Shown: piece after piece, positions 45,734 to 52,797 of the stretch
How positions within the stretch are numbered: position 1 is the stretch's first letter
Layout of the letters: each line of letters starts with the position of its first letter
From: Vibrio coralliirubri
Lineage (GTDB): Bacteria > Pseudomonadota > Gammaproteobacteria > Enterobacterales > Vibrionaceae
Assembly (NCBI RefSeq): GCF_024347375.1
Contig: NZ_AP025470.1
Location: forward strand, 3,596,001-3,660,000
Direction of reading: 5' to 3'
Length of the DNA stretch: 64,000 bases
Notes under the pieces: generated by a model
Seen by the model: the letters and a program-made list of their open reading frames with translations, nothing else
Told to the model about the DNA's origin: nothing
Database searches by the model: none
Program-made: the position numbers and the translations under genes

Positions 45734-46383
45734 ACCGGAGTCACGTACAAATAAATAGCGAAGAAATGGCAAGCGCAGCCCGCCAAAACAAACAAGTGCC
45801 AGATGGCGTGGTTGTAAGGGATGCGTTTGGCCACATAGAAAATAACACCCAACGAGTAGATCACGCCGCCGAGCGCCAATAACACCAAGCCGCCCATCTC
45901 AATATTCATCGCCAGTTGATACACCACAATCAACGACAACCAACCCATCGCTAAATAAATGAACAGCGATAGACGCTTAAATCGGTAGACGAAGGCAATC
46001 TTCATGATGATACCGACCAGCGCAATTCCCCAGATAACCGCCATCAAGCCCATCGCTAATGGGGTTCTTAAGCCAACCAATAAAAACGGGGTGTAGCTAC
46101 CTGCGATGAGTAAGTAAATTGCACAGTGATCGAGGGTCTTCAATAAACGCTTGGTTTTTTCTGTAGTGATCGAATGATAAAGCGTGGAAGCAAGAAAGAG
46201 CAGGATAATGCTGCTGCCATAGATTGTCATACTGGCAACCGTCAACATGTCGGCTTGGAAATCAAACGCGCGAACCAGGAGCAAGATCAGACCAACCACG
46301 CCAAGCACGACGCCCAAGCCATGGGTTATCGCGTTAGCGCGTTCTTCGATGTCGCTGTATTCGCTCGCTGATGATGCAGACAT
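45730..46383 (-). CDS. trhA: TrhA/hemolysin III family membrane protein (YqfA-like)
   Basis: A 217-aa seven-helix membrane protein of the PAQR/HlyIII group. The helix 1 region reads [37 protein letters not shown] and [16 protein letters not shown] carry the conserved Ser, His and Asp residues of the metal site. Despite the family name it is not evidence of a toxin; YqfA/TrhA is linked to membrane energetics and lipid control. ATG 46383 has AGGA six nucleotides upstream. A perfect palindrome covers its promoter. Confidence 0.9.
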   Translation of the reverse strand: MSASSASEYSDIEERANAITHGLGVVLGVVGLILLLVRAFDFQADMLTVASMTIYGSSIILLFLASTLYHSITTEKTKRLLKTLDHCAIYLLIAGSYTPFLLVGLRTPLAMGLMAVIWGIALVGIIMKIAFVYRFKRLSLFIYLAMGWLSLIVVYQLAMNIEMGGLVLLALGGVIYSLGVIFYVAKRIPYNHAIWHLFVLAGCACHFFAIYLYVTPV

Positions 46384-46417
46384 GAGTATCCTACTAGAGT
46401 AAATGTTCAATTGACCT

Positions 46418-46446
46418 AGTATTGCACATTAAGCTTACACGTGTAA
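46418..46446 (-). promoter_or_regulatory. trhA promoter
   Basis: Minus strand TTACAC (46441-46446) and AATACT (46418-46423), 17 nt apart. The -35 box lies inside the palindrome at 46429-46452. Confidence 0.5.
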
Positions 46447-46452
46447 GCTTAA
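46429..46452. promoter_or_regulatory. Perfect 24-bp palindrome at trhA, probable FabR operator
   Basis: The half-site TTAAGCTTACAC is repeated in perfect inversion with no spacer. The core (AGCTTACA...TGTAAGCT) resembles the FabR (YijC) recognition sequence of enterics, and the E. coli homologue yqfA is, from memory, one of the few genes with a FabR site besides fabA and fabB. FabR binding here is inferred. Confidence 0.6.
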
Positions 46453-46539
46453 ATTTTTATGACATCTTTTATGACATTAATGACGCCTAAACTATGTGAT
46501 GAGGCTAGGCTCTCTAAAGCTAAAGAACCAAAAAGCTGA

Positions 46540-47331
46540 CTAAGAGGCGCTATCTAGATACTCAAGTACCATCTTGCCGGCTTCTTCCGGTGAGGTATCC
46601 AATGGCACACTCAATTGACGCTGTAGCTGACCCACTCCCAATAAGCTCGCCAACATGCCTTTGGCACCGTCGCGATTCCGGTCTATCTCAAACCACAACT
46701 TAAGCTCAGTTTCATCACGATGGGCAACAACCTCAAGCTCACGCCAACGGCCATGATAAGGACCCGTCGTCGGAACAAACTCGAACTCTTGTACAAATGG
46801 CAGTTCAAAGCCTTCTACCGCTTCACATTCCACTTGGCGAATGCGCAGCCCTTGAGCTTCAAGTTCGTTGAAAATACCATCGAGGAGTGCATCAGGGCGC
46901 ACCGTTAAGATGTCTTTATCCGATGGATCAATCGCCATCGCAATATCGAGCCCGGTTTCTAGCCACACCTTTGAATCACCAATCGTGACTGGTGTATTCA
47001 GCGGGACATCAAACTCACATTCAAAATCACGGGTTTCACCCGGCTGAATAACAAAGGCATACGGCAGGCTCCATTTGGCCAACGAGTATGTCTGGTGCAT
47101 TCGACGTGTTTGACCGCCCTCTTGCCTTTGCGAGTTCATGGTAACTTCTTTGACGTAACGACAGCACAAGTTGAGATCGATGTTGTCGATCTCTTGTGGC
47201 TGAGCGCCACCATAGACATGCACAATAATGCTCGCCTTCTTGCCTGGATAAAGCACTTCCTGTTGCAATACCGAATCCACCTTGGCAGATCCAATTCCAA
47301 AACTTGCTAACGTTTTCTTTAAGAACGACAT
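46540..47331 (-). CDS. Spo0M family (arrestin-like) protein
   Basis: A 263-aa protein with the SpoOM fold. The N-terminal half is arrestin-like beta-sandwich (GIGSAKVDSVLQQEVLYPGKKASIIVHVYGG), followed by VIQPGETRDFECEFDVP and LETGLDIAMAIDPSD. Bacillus Spo0M affects sporulation, but Vibrio does not sporulate, so the role here is unknown. ATG 47331 follows a perfect AGGAGG with 5-nt spacing. It is monocistronic. Confidence 0.9.
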   Translation of the reverse strand: MSFLKKTLASFGIGSAKVDSVLQQEVLYPGKKASIIVHVYGGAQPQEIDNIDLNLCCRYVKEVTMNSQRQEGGQTRRMHQTYSLAKWSLPYAFVIQPGETRDFECEFDVPLNTPVTIGDSKVWLETGLDIAMAIDPSDKDILTVRPDALLDGIFNELEAQGLRIRQVECEAVEGFELPFVQEFEFVPTTGPYHGRWRELEVVAHRDETELKLWFEIDRNRDGAKGMLASLLGVGQLQRQLSVPLDTSPEEAGKMVLEYLDSAS

Positions 47332-47470
47332 ATGCACCTCCTTTAAAGCATCATCTTAAGCCTGAAAGAGGTTCAAACTCAAATATACTGCTCACACTAT
47401 TTTAGCTCTAATATCGTCTATTTATCACTCAGGCGTCGATCGATAACTTAGATAGTGATAATCTAAGCCT

Positions 47471-47488
47471 TGATATGCATGCATATCA
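47471..47488. repeat. 18-bp perfect palindrome upstream of the small-ORF locus
   Basis: Half-site TGATATGCA repeated in perfect inversion, 70 bp before the 15-codon ORF. It could be an operator or part of the promoter for the transcript that ends at 47813. Confidence 0.4.
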
Positions 47489-47492
47489 TTAT

Positions 47493-47635
47493 CCTGATTT
47501 ATTCTTCGGATTGGCGAAAGCCAGACGAGTGACGCTTCAAGCAATTGAGGTGGAGCTCATGGTAAATCAGGCCATTAGATTGGCAATGGATATGCCTGAC
47601 CGTTAGGTAAATTAATGCGCCCAACAGCTGTCAGG
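47493..47635 (+). promoter_or_regulatory. Candidate attenuator: four alternately pairing segments over two small ORFs
   Basis: CCTGATTTA (47493-47501) is fully complementary to TAAATCAGG (47563-47571). CCTGAC (47595-47600) is complementary to GTCAGG (47630-47635). Because the CCTGA and TCAGG cores are shared, segments 1:2 and 3:4 compete with 2:3, which is further supported by CCATT (47572-47576) pairing with AATGG (47585-47589). A GAAA-tetraloop hairpin (TGGC/GCCA, 47512-47523) sits inside the first helix. The 3:4 helix encloses the ribosome site and start of the 55-codon ORF. The fold is inferred from complementarity only. Confidence 0.5.
47559..47606 (+). CDS. Possible 15-codon leader peptide
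   Basis: The ORF encodes MVNQAIRLAMDMPDR. It has a good ribosome site (GAGGTGGAG, 5-nt spacing) and ends 8 nt before the next ORF. It covers pairing segments 2 and 3 of the candidate attenuator, so its translation would change the fold. It could be a chance ORF. Confidence 0.45.
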   Translation: MVNQAIRLAMDMPDR

Positions 47636-47782
47636 TTCTCGCACACCAACCGTAGTGCGATGCGTCGTCGTAGTGGCTTTGTTGCTGCTCCAACGGCTAA
47701 GAAATTGGCTCCTACAATGACTCTAGTTGAGAAGACTGCTTTATTAGCACCGACTACAACGAAAGTGATTAAAGCCGCTTAA
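47615..47782 (+). CDS. Small basic protein of unknown function (55 aa)
   Basis: The ORF has ATG 47615, stop TAA 47780-47782, and a weak ribosome site (TTAGG) 8 nt before the start. The product has about 11 Lys/Arg and a single acidic residue. It starts MRPTAVRFSHTNRSAMRRRS and continues into an Ala/Thr/Lys-rich tail (APTAKKLAPTMTLVEKTALL). There is no signal peptide or membrane helix. A strong terminator begins 1 nt after the stop codon, which supports a real short transcript. The charge suggests nucleic-acid or ribosome binding, but I do not recognise the protein. Confidence 0.55.
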   Translation: MRPTAVRFSHTNRSAMRRRSGFVAAPTAKKLAPTMTLVEKTALLAPTTTKVIKAA

Positions 47783-47783
47783 C

Positions 47784-47813
47784 AAAAAGCGCAGTTTTTA
47801 CTGCGCTTTTTTC
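47784..47813 (+). terminator. Terminator of the small-ORF transcript
   Basis: An 11-bp perfect stem (arm AAAAAGCGCAG, loop of 6) with a long T run starts immediately after the 55-codon ORF. Confidence 0.88.
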
Positions 47814-47913
47814 TTGCCCGCTCCCATCTTGAAATGTGTTTACACATTGGTATTCCCTACCCGATTTGATACCTTAGCCACAAATCATTATAAAATTTGT
47901 GGAGAAATAAAGT

Positions 47914-48177
47914 ATGAAGTGTCACCGCATTGAAGAACTGCTTGAACTGATGGAGCCTGAGTGGCAGAAAGATCAAGAGCTTAACCTATTAGAGTTCATT
48001 ATTAAGCTATCAAAAGAAGCGGGCTACCAAGGCAAGCTTGAAGAACTGACTGACGATGTTCTTATCTACCACCTAAAAATGCGCAACAGCGAAAAAGATG
48101 AAATGATCCCGGGCCTGAAAAAAGACCAAGAAGATGATTTCAAAACCGCAATTCTAAAAGCACGTGGCCTTCTTTAG
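47914..48177 (+). CDS. yihD: YihD family protein (DUF1040)
   Basis: An 87-aa soluble acidic protein matching E. coli YihD ([25 protein letters not shown] at the N-terminus, [12 protein letters not shown] in the middle). Function unknown. In E. coli it also lies next to srkA-dsbA, and here ccoG is inserted between. TGGAGAAATAAAGT precedes the ATG. It has its own terminator. Confidence 0.9.
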   Translation: MKCHRIEELLELMEPEWQKDQELNLLEFIIKLSKEAGYQGKLEELTDDVLIYHLKMRNSEKDEMIPGLKKDQEDDFKTAILKARGLL

Positions 48178-48228
48178 TCGCCCGTTTGTTTAGAGCTCAA
48201 TTACCGTATAGATAAAACACTCAATTTT

Positions 48229-48256
48229 AAAAAGCGACCACCAGGTCGCTTTTTTG
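48229..48256 (+). terminator. Terminator of yihD
   Basis: An 11-bp perfect stem (arm AAAAAGCGACC, loop ACCA) followed by T, 50 nt after the stop codon. Confidence 0.85.
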
Positions 48257-48503
48257 TTTCTGTTCGCTATTTTTTCGTCACAACTGTTATGACTTTTGTT
48301 GTTAAAGGTTGATAGCGTTAAAGAAATGAGAACAAGATTGTCGCTATAATCGCCATCCATAAGAATCTTCTAAAATAATAAGAGTGAGTGCGATAACAAC
48401 AAATGCACCAAGCTCAATTTCAACAGGTTCTCTAAACCATACTTTCAAGTAATGTCGTCATGCCCGACTTAACCGGGCAAACAAGCCACAAAAAGGATAG
48501 TCC
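48257..48503. other. Leader region of ccoG without genes
   Basis: It contains a perfect TATAAT at 48345-48350 without a good -35 box, a half FNR-like sequence (TTGATAGCGTTAA) about 30 bp further upstream, and a 6-bp hairpin (TGCCCG/CGGGCA, 48461-48479) just before the ccoG ribosome site. Nothing else is recognised. Confidence 0.4.
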
Positions 48504-49922
48504 ATGAGTCAGGATAAAATCGATATCAAAGATGTGACTCCTAAAACCTTTAACCCAAAAACACATAAAGGTAATGGAGATCGATTTAACCCAAGTAACC
48601 GAATCTATGTTCGAGAAAGCAAAGGTAAATTCCAACAACTGCGTCGCTATGGCGGTTGGTTCTTACTTTTACTTTTTGCGCTTATCCCATGGATTCCATT
48701 TGGTGAACGCCAAGCGATCTTGCTCGATATAGGCAGCCAACAGTTCAACTTCTTTGGCACCACCTTATACCCGCAAGATCTGACCCTACTCGCGATCCTA
48801 TTTATGATTGCCGCGTTTGGCTTATTCTTCATAACCACCTTCTTAGGCCGTGTCTGGTGTGGCTATTTATGCCCGCAAACCGTCTGGACCTTCATGTATA
48901 TCTGGTTCGAAGAGAAGCTAGAAGGCGCTGCCAACAAGCGAAGAAAACAAGACTCGGGCAAACTGACGAGCAATTTAATCCTCAGAAAAACCCTCAAACA
49001 CATTGCGTGGTGGGCGATTGCCATTGCGACGGGCTTAACCTTTGTTGGTTACTTCATCCCAATCAAAGAGTTAGTGGTTGGCTTCTTTACCTTTAACTCG
49101 TCTTTCTGGCCGGTGTTTTGGGTACTGTTCTTTGCTGGATGTACTTATGCCAATGCAGGTTGGATGCGTTCAATTGTTTGTCTGCACATGTGTCCTTACG
49201 CGCGTTTCCAATCGGCAATGTTCGATAAAGACACCTTCATTGTTGGTTACAACACAGAACGTGGTGAGAGCCGTGGCCCTCGCTCTCGTAAAGCCGATCC
49301 AAAAGAGCTTGGTCTAGGCGACTGTATTGACTGTAACCTGTGTGTTCAAGTGTGCCCAACGGGGATTGATATCCGTGATGGCCTACAATACGAGTGTATT
49401 AACTGCGGCGCGTGTATTGATGCCTGTGACAACACCATGGAGCGTATGGGCTACGAGAAAGGCCTGATTAACTACACCACCGAGCACAGACTTGAAGGTC
49501 ACTCGACCAAGGTAATGCGTCCTAAGCTATTGGGCTATGGCGCCATCTTGATCGTGATGTTGGGCTTGTTCTTCGCCCAAATCGCGAGCGTTGACCCTGC
49601 CGGCCTAAGTGTTCTACGCGATAGAAACCAGCTGTTCAGAGTCAATAACCAAGGGTTGGTTGAAAACACCTACACCTTGAAAGTGATCAACAAGACTCAA
49701 CAAGAGCAAGAGTACAAACTCGATGTTAGCGGACTGCCCGATTCTATCTGGTACGGCAAACAGACGATTACTGTCGATCCAGGCGAGGTTTTGAACCTAC
49801 CTATCAGTTTAGGCGCCGACCCAGAAAAACTGAGCTCACCAGTTTCGACAATTCAGTTTATACTCTCGGATAATGAAGAGTTTACGATGGAAGTCGAAAG
49901 CCGCTTTATCAAGAAGCTCTGA
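48504..49922 (+). CDS. ccoG: Cytochrome c oxidase accessory protein CcoG (RdxA family)
   Basis: A 472-aa inner-membrane iron-sulfur protein. It has about five helices in two groups, GRVWCGYLCPQTVWT in the NapH-like part, and two 4Fe-4S clusters at residues about 270-310 (CIDCNLCVQVCPTG and CINCGACIDACD). The periplasmic C-terminal domain (IxG-type) spans about residues 355-472. CcoG reduces Cu2+ during assembly of the cbb3 oxidase. The fixNOPQ genes are not in this window. AAAAAGGA lies upstream of the ATG. Confidence 0.94.
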   Translation: MSQDKIDIKDVTPKTFNPKTHKGNGDRFNPSNRIYVRESKGKFQQLRRYGGWFLLLLFALIPWIPFGERQAILLDIGSQQFNFFGTTLYPQDLTLLAILFMIAAFGLFFITTFLGRVWCGYLCPQTVWTFMYIWFEEKLEGAANKRRKQDSGKLTSNLILRKTLKHIAWWAIAIATGLTFVGYFIPIKELVVGFFTFNSSFWPVFWVLFFAGCTYANAGWMRSIVCLHMCPYARFQSAMFDKDTFIVGYNTERGESRGPRSRKADPKELGLGDCIDCNLCVQVCPTGIDIRDGLQYECINCGACIDACDNTMERMGYEKGLINYTTEHRLEGHSTKVMRPKLLGYGAILIVMLGLFFAQIASVDPAGLSVLRDRNQLFRVNNQGLVENTYTLKVINKTQQEQEYKLDVSGLPDSIWYGKQTITVDPGEVLNLPISLGADPEKLSSPVSTIQFILSDNEEFTMEVESRFIKKL

Positions 49923-49963
49923 TACCCGCACCTTAGTGCTTGGTATAACAACCCAATAAATGG

Positions 49964-49990
49964 AAAAAGGCTCAGTAATGAGCCTTTTTT
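49964..49990 (+). terminator. Terminator between ccoG and srkA
   Basis: An 11-bp perfect stem (arm AAAAAGGCTCA, loop GTAA) followed by T6. It ends 6 nt before the srkA start, leaving no room for an ordinary ribosome site. Confidence 0.85.
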
Positions 49991-49995
49991 ATTCT

Positions 49996-50982
49996 ATGAC
50001 GATGCAAGCCTTTAACTTTGATAACCTGACTCCTGACTTCATGTGGTACGCACTGGAGAGCATCGGGGTTCGCGCTGAATCCGGGCTTCTCGCTCTCAAC
50101 AGTTACGAAAACCGTGTCTATCAGTTCACCGATGAAGACCGTAAGCGCTACGTCGTTAAGTTTTATCGTCCGCAACGCTGGAACAAAGCACAGATCCAAG
50201 AAGAGCATGACTTCGCACTCGATCTTATCGAACAAGAGATGCCGGTTGCGCCTCCAATGCGAATCAACGGTGCAACCTTACATGAATACCAAGGCTACCT
50301 ATTTGCACTATTTGAAAGTGTTGGCGGCAGACAGTATGAGGTGGATAACCTAGACCAATTGGAAGGCGTAGGGCGTTTTCTTGGACGTATTCACAAAGCC
50401 AGCGCAGGAAGGACATTCCAACATCGCCCGACCATCAGCTTAGATGAATACCTTTATCAGCCACGTAAGATTCTAGAGAACTCTCAGTTTATCCCGACGC
50501 ACCTAGAAAATGCCTTCTTCAATGACGTTGACCTTCTGATCAAAGAGCTAGAGAGCCAGTGGCCGAGCAACATTGAAAATATCCGCCTGCATGGTGACTG
50601 CCACCCTGGCAATATCTTGTGGCGCGATGGGCCAATGTTCGTCGACCTTGATGACGCACGAAACGGCCCTGCGATACAAGATCTGTGGATGCTGCTTAAT
50701 GGCGAACGCCAAGATAAACTGATGCAACTGGATATTTTGCTCGAGAGTTACCAAGAATTTTGCGATTTTAATACCGCACAACTGAAACTAATCGAACCAC
50801 TACGCGGTCTACGTATGGTGCATTACATGGCATGGTTGGCGAAACGATGGCACGATCCTGCGTTTCCTCTGGCCTTCCCGTGGTTTAATGATCCGAAATA
50901 TTGGGAGCAACAAGTACTTGCTTGTAAAGAGCAAATTGCTACCCTGCAAGAGCCACCACTTTCGTTAATGCCTCAGTGGTAA
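49996..50982 (+). CDS. srkA: Stress response kinase SrkA (YihE)
   Basis: A 328-aa Ser/Thr kinase of the APH/ChoK fold. Seen are the ATP-binding segment NSYENRVYQFTDED...YVVKFYRPQRW, the catalytic loop RLHGDCHPGNILWRDG and the metal motif FVDLDDARNGPA. E. coli SrkA limits programmed cell death through the MazEF and Cpx stress pathways. The start at 49996 gives exactly the E. coli length and N-terminal alignment; an earlier ATG at 49978 lies in the terminator hairpin. It precedes dsbA by 55 nt, the same order as in E. coli. Confidence 0.93.
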   Translation: MTMQAFNFDNLTPDFMWYALESIGVRAESGLLALNSYENRVYQFTDEDRKRYVVKFYRPQRWNKAQIQEEHDFALDLIEQEMPVAPPMRINGATLHEYQGYLFALFESVGGRQYEVDNLDQLEGVGRFLGRIHKASAGRTFQHRPTISLDEYLYQPRKILENSQFIPTHLENAFFNDVDLLIKELESQWPSNIENIRLHGDCHPGNILWRDGPMFVDLDDARNGPAIQDLWMLLNGERQDKLMQLDILLESYQEFCDFNTAQLKLIEPLRGLRMVHYMAWLAKRWHDPAFPLAFPWFNDPKYWEQQVLACKEQIATLQEPPLSLMPQW

Positions 50983-51037
50983 CAGCAATCGCAACATACA
51001 ACTAGATAAAAATTCAAACATAATGGAGATTGGATAA

Positions 51038-51637
51038 ATGAAAAAGCTATTCGCATTTTTCTCATTGATCATGTTGAGCCTTTCAGCTCACGCTGCGAAA
51101 TTTAACGAAGGTGAACACTACAAAGTTCTCGACCTAGAAGCATCAAAAAAACCAATGGTGACAGAGTTCTTCTCTTTTTACTGCCCACACTGTAATAGCT
51201 TTGAGCCAATCATCCAGCAGCTAAAACAACAGCTACCTAAAGACGCTAAGCTACAGAAGAACCATGTTTCATTCATGGGTGGCAACATGGGTCTGCCAAT
51301 GAGCAAAGCTTACGCGACTATGATTGCACTGAAAGTTGAAGATAAAATGGTGCCAGTGATGTTTAACCGCATCCACACCATGAACAAGCCACCACGTGAT
51401 GAAGAAGAACTGCGTCAAATCTTCTTAGACGAAGGCGTTGATGCGAAGAAATTCGATGCTGCATACAACGGCTTTGCTGTAGATTCTATGGTTCGTCGCT
51501 TCGACAAAGCATTCAAAGACAGCGGCCTTTCAGGTGTACCCGCTGTTGTGGTTAACAACCGCTACCTAGTAGAAGCTCAAGGTATCAACTCTCTTGATGA
51601 GTACTTCGAGCTCGTGAACTTCTTATTAAAGAAGTAA
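51038..51637 (+). CDS. dsbA: Thiol:disulfide oxidoreductase DsbA
   Basis: A 199-aa periplasmic protein with a signal peptide (ending [11 protein letters not shown]), thioredoxin fold with inserted helical domain, active site C49-P-H-C52 in [12 protein letters not shown], and the cis-Pro loop GVPAVVV. It introduces disulfides into secreted proteins and is re-oxidised by DsbB. In V. cholerae the same protein (TcpG) is needed for pilus and toxin folding. TGGAGATTGGATAA precedes the start. Confidence 0.96.
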   Translation: MKKLFAFFSLIMLSLSAHAAKFNEGEHYKVLDLEASKKPMVTEFFSFYCPHCNSFEPIIQQLKQQLPKDAKLQKNHVSFMGGNMGLPMSKAYATMIALKVEDKMVPVMFNRIHTMNKPPRDEEELRQIFLDEGVDAKKFDAAYNGFAVDSMVRRFDKAFKDSGLSGVPAVVVNNRYLVEAQGINSLDEYFELVNFLLKK

Positions 51638-51647
51638 GCCATTGATG

Positions 51648-51676
51648 AAAGGAAGCTTCGGCTTCCTTTTTTTTTG
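51648..51676 (+). terminator. Terminator of srkA-dsbA
   Basis: A 9-bp perfect stem (arm AAAGGAAGC) with stable loop TTCG followed by T10. Confidence 0.9.
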
Positions 51677-51692
51677 CTAGTTCAAAAATCAT

Positions 51693-51710
51693 TATTGATA
51701 AATAATCAGC
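51693..51710. promoter_or_regulatory. Possible LuxR/HapR-type site upstream of the DUF2860 gene
   Basis: TTATTGATAAAT matches the first 12 bases of the quorum-regulator consensus as I recall it, and the surrounding ATTATT-GATA-AATAAT is itself an inverted repeat. The second half does not fit the consensus, so this is only a candidate. Confidence 0.35.
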
Positions 51711-51777
51711 CAGAAAACGCAGTGCTTTGCTGATATTAATAACCCGTCCTAAGAATCGGTGGGCAAGGAGCCCTTAA

Positions 51778-52734
51778 ATGAAAATAAAAATAACTCTCTT
51801 GGCATTGAGCGTTGCGGCTTCTCCTGCTTTTGCCAAGCTTGCAGACCAACAAGGTTTCAGTGGTGAAATCTCTATAAATACCGGGGTTGCCTCTTCCACC
51901 TCGAACTTTAATACCGATGCTGATAGCAATCTTTCATCCACAGATCAGAAGGCTTCTTCAGAAAGCTCGTTTCTTGTCGCCCCTTTAGGCAGCGTTGCTT
52001 ATACCTTCGGTGAAAAGCTAAACCATCAGGTTTACACGGGTACCGCTCGTGATGACATAGCAACGGGTACTGTTGTGCTAGAGGTTGGTTATAAATACCA
52101 GCTTGAGTCAGGCATGGTGATCGACGCTTCACTGCTGCCGACCATTATGTCAGGTGATACCTGGGCTGATCCGTACAACACCACATCAGCTCGCACAAAG
52201 ACCGATGAGACTGGCAATGCCTTTCGTTTGAAGTTAAGCAGCATTGCGGGCTCAGCTTTCTCGCTAGACATGGCTTACGCAACCAAAGATGTTGAGCAAG
52301 ATGATGTGCCCGATGAACTAAAGCGTGATGCGGATACCTTCTACCTTAAAGGCCAGTATCGACAGCCTCTGAGTCGTACCATGATGCTTATTCCATCTAT
52401 CATTTACCAAACACGTGATGCAGATGGTAAAGCTGAGTCTTACGACCAAATTGGTGCAGAAGTGAGCCTATTCGGCACCGTAGGTCGTCACCAATATGCT
52501 CTAACCGCTGGTTACAACCAACGAGATTACGATGCGGGTAGCTCTTTGTTCAACAATACGAAACGTAGCGACGACAACATCAATCTATTCGCCGCCTATG
52601 AATATGATCAATTCATGGATTGGGAAAACTGGTCGTTTATTTCACTGGCGGGCTACGGCACCAGCGACTCGAACATTACCTTCTACGACGAATCGCAATA
52701 TATCGTTTCAGTTGGCTTGAACTACAAGTTCTAA
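51778..52734 (+). CDS. DUF2860 outer-membrane beta-barrel protein
   Basis: A 318-aa protein with a signal peptide (ending PAFA-KLADQ). Alternating hydrophobic strands run through its length, and a C-terminal aromatic residue (VGLNYKF) is typical of outer-membrane barrels recognised by Bam. It belongs to the DUF2860 family of vibrio proteins by memory. Function is unknown; a porin-like or surface role is plausible. AAGGAG precedes the ATG. Confidence 0.82.
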   Translation: MKIKITLLALSVAASPAFAKLADQQGFSGEISINTGVASSTSNFNTDADSNLSSTDQKASSESSFLVAPLGSVAYTFGEKLNHQVYTGTARDDIATGTVVLEVGYKYQLESGMVIDASLLPTIMSGDTWADPYNTTSARTKTDETGNAFRLKLSSIAGSAFSLDMAYATKDVEQDDVPDELKRDADTFYLKGQYRQPLSRTMMLIPSIIYQTRDADGKAESYDQIGAEVSLFGTVGRHQYALTAGYNQRDYDAGSSLFNNTKRSDDNINLFAAYEYDQFMDWENWSFISLAGYGTSDSNITFYDESQYIVSVGLNYKF

Positions 52735-52763
52735 CCTTAGCGAGTATGAACTGCAATCCAACG

Positions 52764-52790
52764 AAAGCCTGCATCTAAGCAGGCTTTTTT
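52764..52790 (+). terminator. Terminator of the DUF2860 gene
   Basis: A 9-bp stem (arm AAAGCCTGC, loop of 6) followed by T6. It can also serve comM on the other strand. Confidence 0.85.
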
Positions 52791-52797
52791 CTGCTTG

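Noticed and set aside
45730..46383. Hemolysin or virulence factor from the 'hemolysin III' family name
   Set aside because: The PAQR-type membrane topology and YqfA-like context point to membrane homeostasis; nothing in the sequence supports a secreted toxin.
47451..47469. Fur box upstream of the small-ORF locus
   Set aside because: Only about 13 of 19 positions fit the GATAAT-type consensus, and the region is AT-rich, so the match is not convincing.
47490..47575. Known riboswitch such as the c-di-GMP (GEMM) class before the small ORFs
   Set aside because: The GGCGAAAGCC hairpin is superficially similar, but the other conserved GEMM segments and their spacing are missing, so it is reported as an unassigned structure.
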